Positions 21,807 through 32,267 of a stretch of DNA of 64,000 bases are shown piece after piece (positions within the stretch are counted from its first letter, which is position 1; each line of letters begins with the position of its first letter). The DNA comes from Madurella fahalii (lineage: Eukaryota > Ascomycota > Sordariomycetes > Sordariales). The position numbers and the translations under genes were made by a program. The notes beneath the pieces are model-generated. The model was not told the DNA's origin. It ran no database searches and was given only the letters and a program-made list of their open reading frames with translations. The stretch covers positions 1,550,001 to 1,614,000 of the forward strand of contig CM056877.1 in NCBI GenBank assembly GCA_029876055.1. Reading direction: 5' to 3'.

Positions 21807-23861
21807 TCAAGCTGACAAAGGGCCAACAGAGACCATCTCGCTAAGTCTCCGCGCACGCTCCAGTTCGACGGCAGCCGCAGATCTCTGCCTCCGTTTCTTG
21901 ACGGCTTCGATGCTTGCGAACCTGCCTCGAGCGCCGTGCTTGATCTTTGTGATCATGTCGGCCGCCCTTCCTTTCGTGATGGCATCTGGACCGAGTTTGT
22001 CGTCGGCAGGTCTGAGCTTGTTCAGAAAGTCTAGCTGCCCTTGGGTTGCCGGCGCCTTTCTCCAACCCATCCTCGTGGATATGATATAGAATGGGAAGTT
22101 CTCGCCTGCATATTTGTCGCAGCCGTGCACAGCATCCGCAAAGGTTGCTGCGCTTAGGACCTCGCGGGGTGCCGCGAAGGGCGATTTTGACACGCCCGCC
22201 GGCAACGCCCTGACCTCCCACGCCTTGTATTGCGGCTGGCCCGGCTCTGCGTCGGGGACCCTTTCCAGCCTCAGGAACGTCCCCGAAGAGGATGTAGTGA
22301 GAATAAAGCGCTCAGGCCCGACCTGGACCCAGGCAAATTGGCTGATGGAGCGGATGTGCTTCTCGCCAGAGGTATCCGCGATCAAGTCGAAGACTGAATC
22401 GTACTCAGTAAACGTGACGCTGTAGGAGCGTCCGGTCGACTCGGCATCCGCGAGGCTCTTCCGGGCCTGGGCTTCCCTAGCCCTCTCTTCCTCTCGACGG
22501 TTACGCAGTTCGTGCATGTTGTCGGCCGTGGCCGAGTCTACGAGCTCGCTGGGATCCAGCCCGAACAGGGTGGGGGTGGTGACGATGCCGGTCTCGAGGC
22601 CGGCAACCATGTCGATGATGTGGCAGTTGGTCTTGTCGCCGTGGAGTCTCATGCCGCGCCCAATCATCTGGATCAGTAGATTCCGGGATCGGGTCGGCCT
22701 GGCCAAGACAATGCAGTCGATGTTCGGGATATCCGTGCCCTCGGTGAAGACGCCACAGTTGACCAGCACAGGAAATTCGCCCTTCTTGAACGCGTCTAGG
22801 CGTTCGGCCCTGTCGCGGGTCGGGGTATCGCCCGTCACAAAGCGGGCGTCAACCCCGTAGTGGCGGAATCTCTGGGTCAGGGCGGCCACGTGGTTCAGGT
22901 CGACACAGAATACCAGGGTCGATTTCCTGTCGGCGGCCTTGGCAAACCACGCCCGGACGACAACGTCGTTGAGCTCGACTGTGTTGACAGCGCGGGATAG
23001 GGACTCTGTGTCGTATTCACCGCTGCCCCCTTTGCCTTTCCGCTTGACTTTGGAGAGGTCAGCTTTGCTCTCAACCGTTGTGAAGACGACATCACAGAGC
23101 CACTTGTCTCCGATCATGTCAACATAGTCTTTGTGGTAGACGATCTCGTCGATGGCCGCGCCAAGCCTGAGGCCATCGAACCGGGAGAAGGTGGCAGAGA
23201 CACCGACCAGGTGCGGCGAATCGGATCGTCTGGTTTTGAGTCCGAAGTGTTCAAGCACCCTAAGATAGCCTGGGGCGACGATGTGGTGGGCCTCGTCTAC
23301 TAAGACGAGCTTGAACCTCTTGGGGTCAAACTTTAAGAGGCGGTCTCGCGACGTAATGCTCTGCAGGCTGGCCACAGTGATGTCGGCGAGGCCCGAGGCC
23401 GACAGCTTGCCCAGCTCCAGCTCGATGGTTTTGTCTGGGTAAGTCAGCGAACAGTGCCGTGCCGCCTGCTCGACGAGCTCCCGCCTGTGGGCTAGGATCA
23501 ACGTCTGGGTCGCTGCCTCGGATAACGGTTTGATTCGGCCGATTAGCTGAGTGAAGATGACCTGTGCTTGGATCAGCAATGGATGTTCCTCGAGTGACCG
23601 AGGATATCTTACCGTCTTGCCGCTGCCGGTGGCTAAGGAAATGCCAACGCGTTTGTGGCCTCTATCCAGCGACGCCAATACAGACTGGATACATTCTTCC
23701 TGATAACCACGCAACTGGAGGCGCTGAAAGGGTTCGGATCGGTTTTGAGCCAAGCGTGGTACAGAGCTGCAGACAGTCCGCCGCTGACACGGTTGTACCG
23801 CTGAAGACGCCCATCTCTGGGTTAGTCTGAGCCTGAAAGCTGCCGCAATCAGGCCCTTCAT
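21807..23861 (-). CDS. irc3: mitochondrial SF2 helicase IRC3
   Basis: Two exons, 23613-23861 and 21807-23561. The 51-bp intron is in frame, so it looks like coding sequence unless noticed: it splits the Walker A motif, restoring LATGSGKTVIFTQLI. The product is 667 residues. The start at 23861 was chosen because the next residues (MKGLIAAAFRLRLTQRWASS) form a typical mitochondrial presequence. Motifs in order: Q-like RGYQEECIQSVLASL, Walker A, LILAHRRELVEQA, LVDEAHHIVAPGYL, GVSATFSRFDG, LVFCVDLNHV, CGVFTEGTDIPNID, and QMIGRGMRLH. IRC3 in yeast is a double-stranded DNA helicase that protects mtDNA from breaks. The gene is divergent from the RRN5-like gene. Confidence 0.92.
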   Translation of the reverse strand: MKGLIAAAFRLRLTQRWASSAVQPCQRRTVCSSVPRLAQNRSEPFQRLQLRGYQEECIQSVLASLDRGHKRVGISLATGSGKTVRYPRSLEEHPLLIQAQVIFTQLIGRIKPLSEAATQTLILAHRRELVEQAARHCSLTYPDKTIELELGKLSASGLADITVASLQSITSRDRLLKFDPKRFKLVLVDEAHHIVAPGYLRVLEHFGLKTRRSDSPHLVGVSATFSRFDGLRLGAAIDEIVYHKDYVDMIGDKWLCDVVFTTVESKADLSKVKRKGKGGSGEYDTESLSRAVNTVELNDVVVRAWFAKAADRKSTLVFCVDLNHVAALTQRFRHYGVDARFVTGDTPTRDRAERLDAFKKGEFPVLVNCGVFTEGTDIPNIDCIVLARPTRSRNLLIQMIGRGMRLHGDKTNCHIIDMVAGLETGIVTTPTLFGLDPSELVDSATADNMHELRNRREEERAREAQARKSLADAESTGRSYSVTFTEYDSVFDLIADTSGEKHIRSISQFAWVQVGPERFILTTSSSGTFLRLERVPDAEPGQPQYKAWEVRALPAGVSKSPFAAPREVLSAATFADAVHGCDKYAGENFPFYIISTRMGWRKAPATQGQLDFLNKLRPADDKLGPDAITKGRAADMITKIKHGARGRFASIEAVKKRRQRSAAAVELERARRLSEMVSVGPLSA

Positions 23862-24254
23862 GACGAAATGAGTTGTAAACTTTGTCACCTCATTATCACG
23901 GCGAGTACGGTGAGATTGGTCTCTGAAAACCGATGGGTCGACGTTGAAAACCAGCACTGGGCAACCGACAAGGATATGCAGCGTCTGGTTAGAAAGAGAC
24001 TATATGATTGGTTGAATTATCACCCGCGCATCAATGACACAGTGCATTTAAGCTTCTTTCAGAATTCAGAATTAGAACGACTCTGGGCTCGCAGCTCTCA
24101 TTCATCAACAAACTTGGGCCGACTGCTGCCTGTTCCACACATTCCACCCGAGGTTCATCCCACCCTGAACTGGAACATCCGATACTACCTCGGTTCCTGT
24201 GATACAGTAGGGCCTGTGTCACGCCAAACGCTTTCCTGATAAACGAAATCAGCC
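23862..24254. promoter_or_regulatory. shared divergent promoter IRC3 / RRN5-like
   Basis: 393 bp separate two start codons on opposite strands. No clear TATA box. The presumed bidirectional promoter would couple a mitochondrial DNA helicase and a Pol I factor; this is inferred from geometry only. Confidence 0.45.
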
Positions 24255-26489
24255 ATGGACACGGACAAGGATTCAAGCGATCATGGCCTTGAGGACACGA
24301 GCCGCCTAAGAGAGTCCGTGTCTATGGTAATTAGGCAGTTGCAGTTGCATCCGACCCACCCAGCGAGGGCGCGCTCAGAGGAGATCCCCGAAAGTGAGGA
24401 AGAGCATGGTGGTGGCGGCGACAATAGCAATCATGGGGGCGGTATCGAAGATGATAGCGACGACGACAACGACGACGACGACGACGATGACGGCGACGAC
24501 AACAACTACAACGAACCACCCCAGCGCCGCCACTCCATATCCTCCGCAGGGAGTAAATACAGCCCGTCAGTCGCCTCGTCAGACGGCGATGCTGCCTACT
24601 ACGCAGAACAGCCCGACGCCCCAGGATTAGAAGAGGATGAGAAACCCATCTTTCCGGCAACCCCCCGGCGCCCACTGGCCTCACACTCACCTTACACCAC
24701 CGTCCCCCCAACTCCCATCCACAGCTACCCCCATTATCACGACCACCACCCCTCACCGCTCAAACGCTCCCGCTCCCGTTCCCGCTCCAGTTCCCAAAGC
24801 CCCGTTCCCCCGCCGCGCCCCTTCAAGCGGCTCAAAGCGCCGCTCAACCACGCCTACCTCTCCCTCCTCAACGCCGACATCCTCGACGCCTCCACGCGCT
24901 TCACCCCACACACCTGGCCCACCGCCGCCGCCGCCGGCGACGACAAAACCCACCACCATGACCACGACGGCGCCCTCCAGCCCTCCCAGATCGGCCTCTC
25001 TCACTGGACGGCCGCCGAGAAGACGCTCTTCTTCGACGCCCTCGCCCGTCTGGGGGCGGATGATGCCCGGGGCATCGCCGCGCGCGTCTGCACCAAGAGC
25101 GAGTTCGAGGTGGCCGCGTACCTCGCGCTCCTCGGCCGGGACGCGGCAGCAGCAGCAACAGCAGCAGCCGGCGGCGCCGGCGATGGGCAACGGCGGATGC
25201 GGCGGTGGCACGCCGGGGTGGTCCTGGGGGATCTGCCGGCGGCGGTGGAGCTCAGCCAGGCGTGCGTGGCCGCCCTGGAGGAGGCGGCGGATGCTGTGTC
25301 GCTGCGGCAGGAGGCGTACGAGGAGGCTGTTGAGAGGACGAGGTGGGAGGGGAAGGGGGGGTTCTGGGTGGTGAGGGAGTGGAATAGGAGGCAGCTGGAG
25401 AAGGCTGGGCCGGAGGGGATGCCGAGTGTGGGATTCTTTAGGGTGGGGAACTGGTTGGGGTTGGCGGAGGGGGTGTTTATGAATAGCGTGGTGGAGGAAG
25501 GGAATTGGAGGGCGATAGCGGGGGAGGGGGAGAAAGAAAAGCCGGGGATTTGGGCGACGGCGTTGGAGGACTTCTATGCGCTTGCGTTGTCGGTTACGAG
25601 GAGGCTTGTCGCGGCGACGGCGTACGTGGCCGAGAGCAGGGTGAGGGCGAAGAGGGAGATGTATCCAGGTACGGCGATGAGGGCCACGGTGAAGGATGTG
25701 GAGGCTGCGGCGTTGTCGTTGGGACTGAAGACGAATAGTCGGGGGTTTTGGGCAAAGTGTGCGAGGAGGTTGAGGTTGGAGGTGTATGACGCTGAAGATG
25801 AGGGCACGGTTGGGTGGAATGAGGAAGAGGAGCCCATGTCTTACGGAGAGGTGGAGAGGGCACTTGGCCTTGAACTGGGAAACGGCTCGGACGAGACTGT
25901 CTCTATCGACGAACCCGAGTCATCAGAGGAGGAAGAGGAAGAGGAACAGAACACCGACGGCAGCGCAGCCTCAGTATCCGACGCGGCATCAGTCGACCTC
26001 GGCGCTGAATGGCATGACGAGTCCGACAATGAGGGGCTTCCAGAGCAAGAAGAGAACGAAGCAGAGAAAAGAGACATCGACCGCGAGGTAGACGAGCTCC
26101 TCGTCCATTCAGCCCTAGAGTACCCCAAAACGAGGCGAGCACGCGACGCTCTTAGGAGGAGAATCCGCGCTGCCAGGGCACATGAGGCATACGCTGACGC
26201 CTTGGATGCCTGGGCGTCATACTCTGAGGAGAAGAGGTTGTGGGTTATGCTCGATCGACAACCCCCTTTGGGTTTGATTAAGGTAGAGGCCCCGGGGGAC
26301 CCGCCAAATCGAGGCAGAACGGTGGATGAGTTGATTAAGGGGTTCTCCAGGACGCCTGGGAAGGGTGGTTGGAGAAGCAAGTTAGAGGTTGTCCCCAGCA
26401 GATGGGAAATGGAGTACGCTTTGGTGCAGGAGGAAAGGGAAGAAAAGGTAAAGGTCACCAATGTAGCGGAGAGCGGCGAGGAAATTTGA
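24255..26489 (+). CDS. rrn5: RRN5-like RNA polymerase I upstream activation factor
   Basis: A single exon of 744 codons. Residues 1-190 are acidic (a DDDNDDDDDDDG run) then RS/Pro-rich and disordered. Residues about 187-215 (PFKRLKAPLNHAYLSLLNADI) lead into a SANT/Myb-like segment, residues about 246-293: IGLSHWTAAEKTLFFDALARLG, then ARVCTKSEFEVAAYL. This arrangement matches the fungal Rrn5 family, a histone-fold/SANT component of the upstream activation factor that recruits Pol I to rDNA promoters. Later parts are helical with an acidic EEEEEEQN patch and a C-terminal helix (RRRIRAARAHEAYADALDAW). The assignment rests on the SANT segment and overall layout, so a related SANT chromatin protein is the alternative. 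The stop lies 80 bp from the convergent stop of the RNA-repair fusion. Confidence 0.65.
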   Translation: MDTDKDSSDHGLEDTSRLRESVSMVIRQLQLHPTHPARARSEEIPESEEEHGGGGDNSNHGGGIEDDSDDDNDDDDDDDGDDNNYNEPPQRRHSISSAGSKYSPSVASSDGDAAYYAEQPDAPGLEEDEKPIFPATPRRPLASHSPYTTVPPTPIHSYPHYHDHHPSPLKRSRSRSRSSSQSPVPPPRPFKRLKAPLNHAYLSLLNADILDASTRFTPHTWPTAAAAGDDKTHHHDHDGALQPSQIGLSHWTAAEKTLFFDALARLGADDARGIAARVCTKSEFEVAAYLALLGRDAAAAATAAAGGAGDGQRRMRRWHAGVVLGDLPAAVELSQACVAALEEAADAVSLRQEAYEEAVERTRWEGKGGFWVVREWNRRQLEKAGPEGMPSVGFFRVGNWLGLAEGVFMNSVVEEGNWRAIAGEGEKEKPGIWATALEDFYALALSVTRRLVAATAYVAESRVRAKREMYPGTAMRATVKDVEAAALSLGLKTNSRGFWAKCARRLRLEVYDAEDEGTVGWNEEEEPMSYGEVERALGLELGNGSDETVSIDEPESSEEEEEEEQNTDGSAASVSDAASVDLGAEWHDESDNEGLPEQEENEAEKRDIDREVDELLVHSALEYPKTRRARDALRRRIRAARAHEAYADALDAWASYSEEKRLWVMLDRQPPLGLIKVEAPGDPPNRGRTVDELIKGFSRTPGKGGWRSKLEVVPSRWEMEYALVQEEREEKVKVTNVAESGEEI

Positions 26490-26569
26490 TACCCCTTTTC
26501 CCGCATGCAGGGTGCACGACGTGTCAGGAACCAGATTTCATCATCCAACTCTTGCTCAACTAGTACCTG

Positions 26570-29500
26570 CTAGTCATCTAGATCATTTCCGGCACTCCCG
26601 AACAGCTCATCCCACCTGATTCTCCGATCCCACACGGTCTTACCATCGCTCTTGCGCCTGAAGTACAAAATCCGATGCTGCGGGATAAACTCCTCGTCCG
26701 TCTGCTCGCTCTTCCACGCCTCGAGCTCCTTCTCCTGCGCGCCCGTGAAACGGTCTTCGTATCCGACCACATAATCGCTACTGTCGAGCTGCGGGTCCCA
26801 TCGGATCCGGTTCATGACGTCGGCCGCAGTCCGGAACTTCTTGGTCTTGTCCGTCCGGACGTCCACGACGGCGATGGGCCGCTTGCCTCCTTTGTTTTTC
26901 TTGAATTTCCTGGCCGATGAGGATTCTTCTTCATCGTCCAGAGAGACATCTTGCAGTCCTTGTGCCTCTTCTTCGTCCTCATCGTCCTGTTCCTCATCGC
27001 CGGGAGTGTACTCGCCCCACTCGCGCGAGTCGAGTTCGAGGTTGAGCTTGTTCAGCTCGGCCTTGTTGACCAGTGCTGCGCTAAGCCAGCAGCTGCGCGT
27101 ATCAAAATAGCGCCCGTCGCTGCGCATCTGGGTCTCGAACCGGCTCAGAGCGGTTCGCAGTGCTCCAAGGGTAGTTTGGAGATCTTCTCTGGTATGGGAC
27201 GAGTCGAGCTTGTCGAGGCCTATGAGGTATGTCCCGCGATACTCACGCGCTTGCTCCTCCGCTTCTTGCTGTTGTGTATCACTCTCGGCCCGCTCGACGA
27301 ACCTCGCTGGCCACATGCGCATATGCAGGCTGGAGACGCGACGGTGCAGGTCCACAAGGAGCATCACGCAGCGGGACTCGAGCCAGCCGAGAAACTGGGC
27401 GCCTTTGGCAAGCGACAAGCCCCAGTACTGGATGTCGAGTTTGATGTAGGTTTTGTGAAAGGCCAAAAAGTCGGCTGTGGCGGCCGAGGCGGAGAGGAAG
27501 GAAGACCACGAGGACGCTGAAGAGAGCGACTCGCTGGCGCGGCGGAACTCTTCTGATAGCGTCCGTACCGAGGGAACGGAGGCGGCGAGGGCGGTGTTGA
27601 GCGCTGGAGGGAAATAACCAAGAATTGCTAGCGGCTCGCGAGAAGTGCGCGTGTACGAGAGGCGCTGATTGTGGAAGAGCGGATCGAACGCCATCTTAGT
27701 TGCCCAGTCAAAGGAGGCGTAGTGAGAGAAAAAGGTCGTGAGGATGTCTTCGACCGAGCAAGGCCCGGATTCGCGCGCAAGTAGCTTGCACACGCGCGCG
27801 AGCAGAATAGAGATCTGGATACCGCTGAGGAAGCCGAACCGAGCAGAGTAGATGCCGCGGGACTTGGCCCATGTCTTGATGAATCGGTGCGCTGTGCGAA
27901 AAGCTGCAAGATCCGGAACGGACCGTCGGATATAGTCAATGTCGCGGATGGCCTTGAGCTTGGAGAGTGTCTGCGCCGACAGAGACCAGATAGGGTCGGA
28001 AGCCGGCGTGCGGAGGACATTAGGCCAGCGCTCAGCAACGTCCGTGGCTGGGCAATATTGCAAGTCCATCTTGATGTCGTGCACCTCGATCTCGAGCATG
28101 GTGCCCGTGTTTGCTCTGACGCGGCGCAAAATTCTGATTCCTTGCCCGGCAGCCTTGCGTAGCCGTTGCGAGGCGAGAGCAAAGAAAGTACTGGTGCTGA
28201 AGGGCCCGATGCACATGACATCCATGTCCGAGGAAGAAGTCCAGACATCGAGAGCATATGATCCCACAGCGACCATGACGACTGTTGGTTGCAGCCGCGC
28301 CGTCTCCGCGGCATCGGGCGTAGGCGTCTCGAGAAGAACATGCTTCAGGAGCTTGAACGCAGCCTTCCGCTTCGTAGCCTCTTCATCGCTTGGAATAACC
28401 CCAAGTTCAACTAGAGTTTCGTTTACGGTCCCTCCGCGAGCCAGGGCTTGCGGGGCCTTCCTCAGATGTACAGGGACAACGAGGCTGCTGATTTCCTCGG
28501 ACGGTCCGTCAGCTTCGTCTCCAAACTCCCCGACATTCATAACGCATCTAATGCCCCAGTGGTCGCTGGCAACGGGCGGTCCTAGGTCGGGGTTGCCGGC
28601 GGCCGTGTCCTTCGGGAAGCCGAACATGTTAAACTTGACAATCTCGAGCAAGCCCTCGCCTCGGACAAGAATCCGGTCATAGCGTTGCGGTCGCATGTTG
28701 GCACCACTGCCCGCCATGGCGGCAGCCACAGTGTTTGCTGTCGGATCCCAGGTGGCTCCCTGCTCCCCTTCGACCGGTTCCTCATCGCTGTCGACATCCG
28801 CGTCTGTTAAAGACACTTTCCAGGCATCGTCTAGCTTGGCCTCGGTAAGCAGCGTATCAAGCCGCGCAAGATGCCCAGCCGTCAGATCCGAGATGGCATT
28901 CTTCTTGAGCGCCGCGTCGATTGAGATCGTCGACGTGGTAACGTTGAAATCTCCTGCCAAAACCCAGGGATGACTCGGGTAAGTTTCCGAGAGATATCCA
29001 ATAATCCTCCTGATATCTGTCTTTTTGGCCGCTACCGCTCCATCGGTAAGACCCTGGCTGAGATGAACAGATGCGAGCACGAGGGGGTAGAACTTTGCGC
29101 TGCCGAGTCGTCCGAGACTGTTAAACCTCGCCACAATGGCGCCCTTGTGCTTCCTGTGAAAGGAGACATACTCCCAGTCAAAGGCAATCTTGCTCAGCAC
29201 GACAATGTTGAGATAGCTCGGCAGCGGCTCGATATCGTCTTGGTCCGGCGGGCCGTGGCTGCAGAATGGGTACGCGTCCCGGATTCGCTCGTCGGCGAGA
29301 AGGAAGGACAGAAAGCCATCCGTAACTTCTTGCAGCACCAGGACATCGGCCGCCGCATCCCTGGCCAGAATGTTTTCCACCAGCAGAGGATACCGAGCCA
29401 CGGAGGCAGGCCACTCAAACTCCGCCAGGACGTTGTAGCTCGCGACCGTGAGCGTTGTGGGCGTCTCTTCGTCTGTGTCCAACTCTGTCGGCTTAAACGG

Positions 29501-30333
29501 CACCCACCGCTCCGTCTCCTCGTCGAAGTAGTACGGCAGCCCACTCTGAAGCTGGTCCTTTTCCGCAACATCCTCCCCCCCTCCTGACTCTCCTCATCCC
29601 CGTTCAAACCCATACTCTCCCCGCCCTCCCCGTAAAACTCCCCCATGCCCGCCGGCACCCTCTCCACTTTCCCATCCGCCAACCTAATCACCCCCCACAA
29701 CCTCATCCTCGTAGCACCCTCCCTGTCCCGCTCCCGGACCAAGACGTGCACCTCCCCAGCCGTCCACCTCAGCGCTGGCACCAGGCCGACCTTCTCCACC
29801 AGAAACTTGTGCGGCGCGCCGGTCACGTCCTCGCTCTGGCCCACGGTCAGATGCATCCTGTATCCCGCATCACCGACCGTCTTGCCGCCGCCCAACGCGC
29901 CCTCCACTATCGCCTCCCGCAGCCGCGCCACCACCCCCCGCTCCCCCCGCCCTTCCCCGGCGTCGTCGGAGAGATAAATGGTATTGTCCCGCTTGTGCGG
30001 GAAGACACCCACCTTGTCCAGGCACACCTCAACCCCCGCCTTCCCGCTGCCGTCGTTACCGGTGGTGATGGTATCATCATCTCGCAAGGAGGCAGCGACT
30101 CTGTCGACGGCCGCGTCCAGGCAGTCGGGTCTGACAAAGGGGTAGACGAGGTTGATGTGGGGCGGCCATCGGGGGTAGGCCTTGTCGTAGAGGGCGCGGA
30201 GGCGGTCGAGGCGGGGCCAGAGGTGCTTGGGAGGGATTAGGGCGAGGGCGGTATCGTGGGAGGTGAGGGAGAATTGTCGTTGTGACTCGGGTTGGGATTG
30301 GTGTTGTTCTGGAGTAGGTGGTGACGACGCCAT
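26570..30333 (-). CDS. 2H phosphoesterase / EEP nuclease / poly(A) polymerase-type NTase / MJ1316 fusion, frame interrupted
   Basis: About 1,250 residues from the ATG at 30333. Residues 1-250 form a 2H (LigT/CPDase-like) phosphoesterase with both motifs, HINLVYPF (His59) and HLTVGQ (His161). From about residue 290 an endonuclease/exonuclease/phosphatase domain follows: TVASYNVLAEFEWP, VLVLQEVTDGF, LAGDFNVTTS and SDHWGIRCV. Then a polymerase-beta-type nucleotidyltransferase of the poly(A) polymerase class: GSYALDVWTSSSDMDVMCIG, third acid in IKMDLQYCP, plus an FIKTWAKSRGIYSARFGFLSG helical domain. After acidic linkers the C-terminus (NRIRWDPQLDSSDYVVGYED, FIPQHRILYFRRK, VWDRRIRWDELFG) matches MJ1316/DUF504, proposed to recognise cyclic RNA ends. 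Together these suggest RNA 3'-end healing and re-tailing. The 2H part and the rest are in different frames, joined at a C7 run (29575-29581, G7 on the coding strand); no plausible intron fits. Confidence 0.85.
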
Positions 30334-30996
30334 GATTTGTTGTTGTTGCTGTTGTTGGCCTGTTGATGTGGTGGTAGCCGGGGTGTAGGATCGGATGTTG
30401 TGGCTGGGGTGAGATGAGATAGGTGGAACTAAATTGAGCTCAGCTCTGCCGCGTAATTGAGAATAATGAGGAACAGAAAGATGTAGTGGATTAAGATTAC
30501 GGTGAGATGTGACACCTTTTATCGACTGCTTCATGAGCAGAACCAAACAAGATGAAGTTGTTCCCCGCAATTCATGATGCGGCTGTGAGATGAGCTGAAA
30601 GCCACGTTCCTGTCGCAGCCTCCACCAATACTTGCCCGGGTGAGTCACCTCAAATTTACGGCCCGAACAGAGACTCATTCGGCCCTGTACAACCATCATC
30701 TGGACTAGTTTAGTCTTTGAAGCGGTGCATCAAGAATCATTCTGTGAGACAAGAAGTCGCAGAATGACGAGCATTGCGAGGGGGTTTGGTTACAGCACTA
30801 TAAAAATACATGTCAGTTGGTCTCATCACCAGTGTGTTACCATCCCTGTAGCCGTCTCGGAGGGGATCCGAAAGAAATCCCGCCAGCCCAATGTAGACAT
30901 TAATTTGTATACAGATCTTTTTGACCATTGATACCAGAACTCCATCGCTATGAACCCGTATTGCACCGCCCCCATCAACGAAAAAGACACTCAATG
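30334..30996. other. intergenic region upstream of the RNA-repair fusion
   Basis: No gene seen. It contains CAA/CAC-rich sequence directly upstream of the fusion's ATG (probable 5' leader) and the 3' flank of the next minus-strand gene. Confidence 0.5.
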
Positions 30997-32267
30997 CTAA
31001 ACAGAACCGTCCGGTCCCCAGTCAACTGTAGACGCAGCCGGTGGCGGCCCCTCCATGAGAGCCTCCAGCTTGTCTTCGTTGGTCACCCAGCCATGCCGTT
31101 TCGTGGCGATTGCTGTTTCCCAGGTCAGCTCATCACATTTCGGCCAAAACAATTCCAGAAAGATGTAATGGAGAGCGGGAAAATACCATAGCGAATCGGC
31201 TCCCTCCACTCCCTCCACCAAACCTCCTCACTTTGCACCACACACTTCCTACCCCCCTCCCCGGTCCTCTGCATCGTCGCAAACGGCCAGACCGCCTTGA
31301 TGACCTCGTACTTCTTCTTGCCCGCAAAGAAGCCCGTGACGCTCGTGAAAAACTTGTTCACTTTATCCGGATTCTGCACCACTACCTTGCAATGCGTCAC
31401 CGGAAACGAAACCGCCACGGCGCCGGGGTACCTCATGCCTGCCACCAACGCCCTGATCTGCCCTTCCAGCCAGTGCACGTCCAGGTTCGCCACCACCCTC
31501 TCCAGCGCAAACGACTTGACACTCGCCGCGTCGGCCACGTACCGCGCCGCCCACGCCTCCAACCCCCCGTCGTCCCCTTCGGGTGTCGTGGCCTCGGGTT
31601 GGGTGGAAGGCTTGCTCCCCCCGCGGAAAGCCACCTCCCCGGGACCGACGCAGCGGAGGTAGTCCATCCGTTGACGGGGGTCTTCTGGGACTAAGAGGGG
31701 GAGGAGGTTTAGTTTGATAGAGAAGTCGATGCGGCCGCTTGTGGGACTGCTGCCGCGGCGGCCGACGATGTGAATCTGCGGTTTGGGAGGGACCGTGGCT
31801 TGCTGACGGATTAGTGATACCAATGCGTCAGCGTTGGTAGAGAGGTAGGGGACAGTGGTGCGGATTGTCGTTTTGTCTGCGGAGAGGTCGAACAAGGGAG
31901 GGTTGTAGAGTCGGTAGTCCACGGGAGGCAGGCCGGGATACCGCGGGGGGGCTTTGGGGGCTTGAGGGGAAGGGATTGGTTCTTGGGCCGGCGTGGACGG
32001 GCCAGAGTAAGGGGGTGGTGTGGGTGAGCGGGTTATGTCGATGTTGCTTGGAAGGAGGACGACATGCGGATTGTGTACGGGAGATGAGCGCAGTTCCTCC
32101 TCGGTCATGGGGACCGAGTTGCTTCCTGAGGTGGGAGAGCGGCTTGACGAAGCCGCGGGCGAGGGTTGCAGCGGTTGCAGCTGCTGTTGGTCATGTTGCC
32201 CTTGGATGGTGATGTGATCCCGGAGACGAGCCTTTTCCCCGAGCCGGGCATGCTCGGCTGGATCCAT
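30997..32267 (-). CDS. fungal conserved protein, unknown function
   Basis: Two exons, 31187-32267 and 30997-31112, with a 74-bp intron near the 3' end; splicing gives IRYAIATKRHGWVTNEDKLE instead of the unspliced read-through. The product is 398 residues. Residues 1-125 are Gln/Pro/Ser-rich and disordered. From about residue 127 (VDYRLYNPPLFDLSADKTTI) it appears folded: RTTVPYLSTNADALVSLIRQ, PQIHIVGRRG, then IDFSIKLNLLPLL, followed by YLRCVGPGEVAFRGG. The later part (NLDVHWLEGQIRALVAGMRY, KVVVQNPDKVNKFFTSVTGFF) ends with VWPFATM. The pattern resembles widely conserved but uncharacterised ascomycete proteins. No membrane segments or catalytic motif stand out. The start at 32267 was chosen as the first ATG followed by ordinary sequence. 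Confidence 0.75.
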
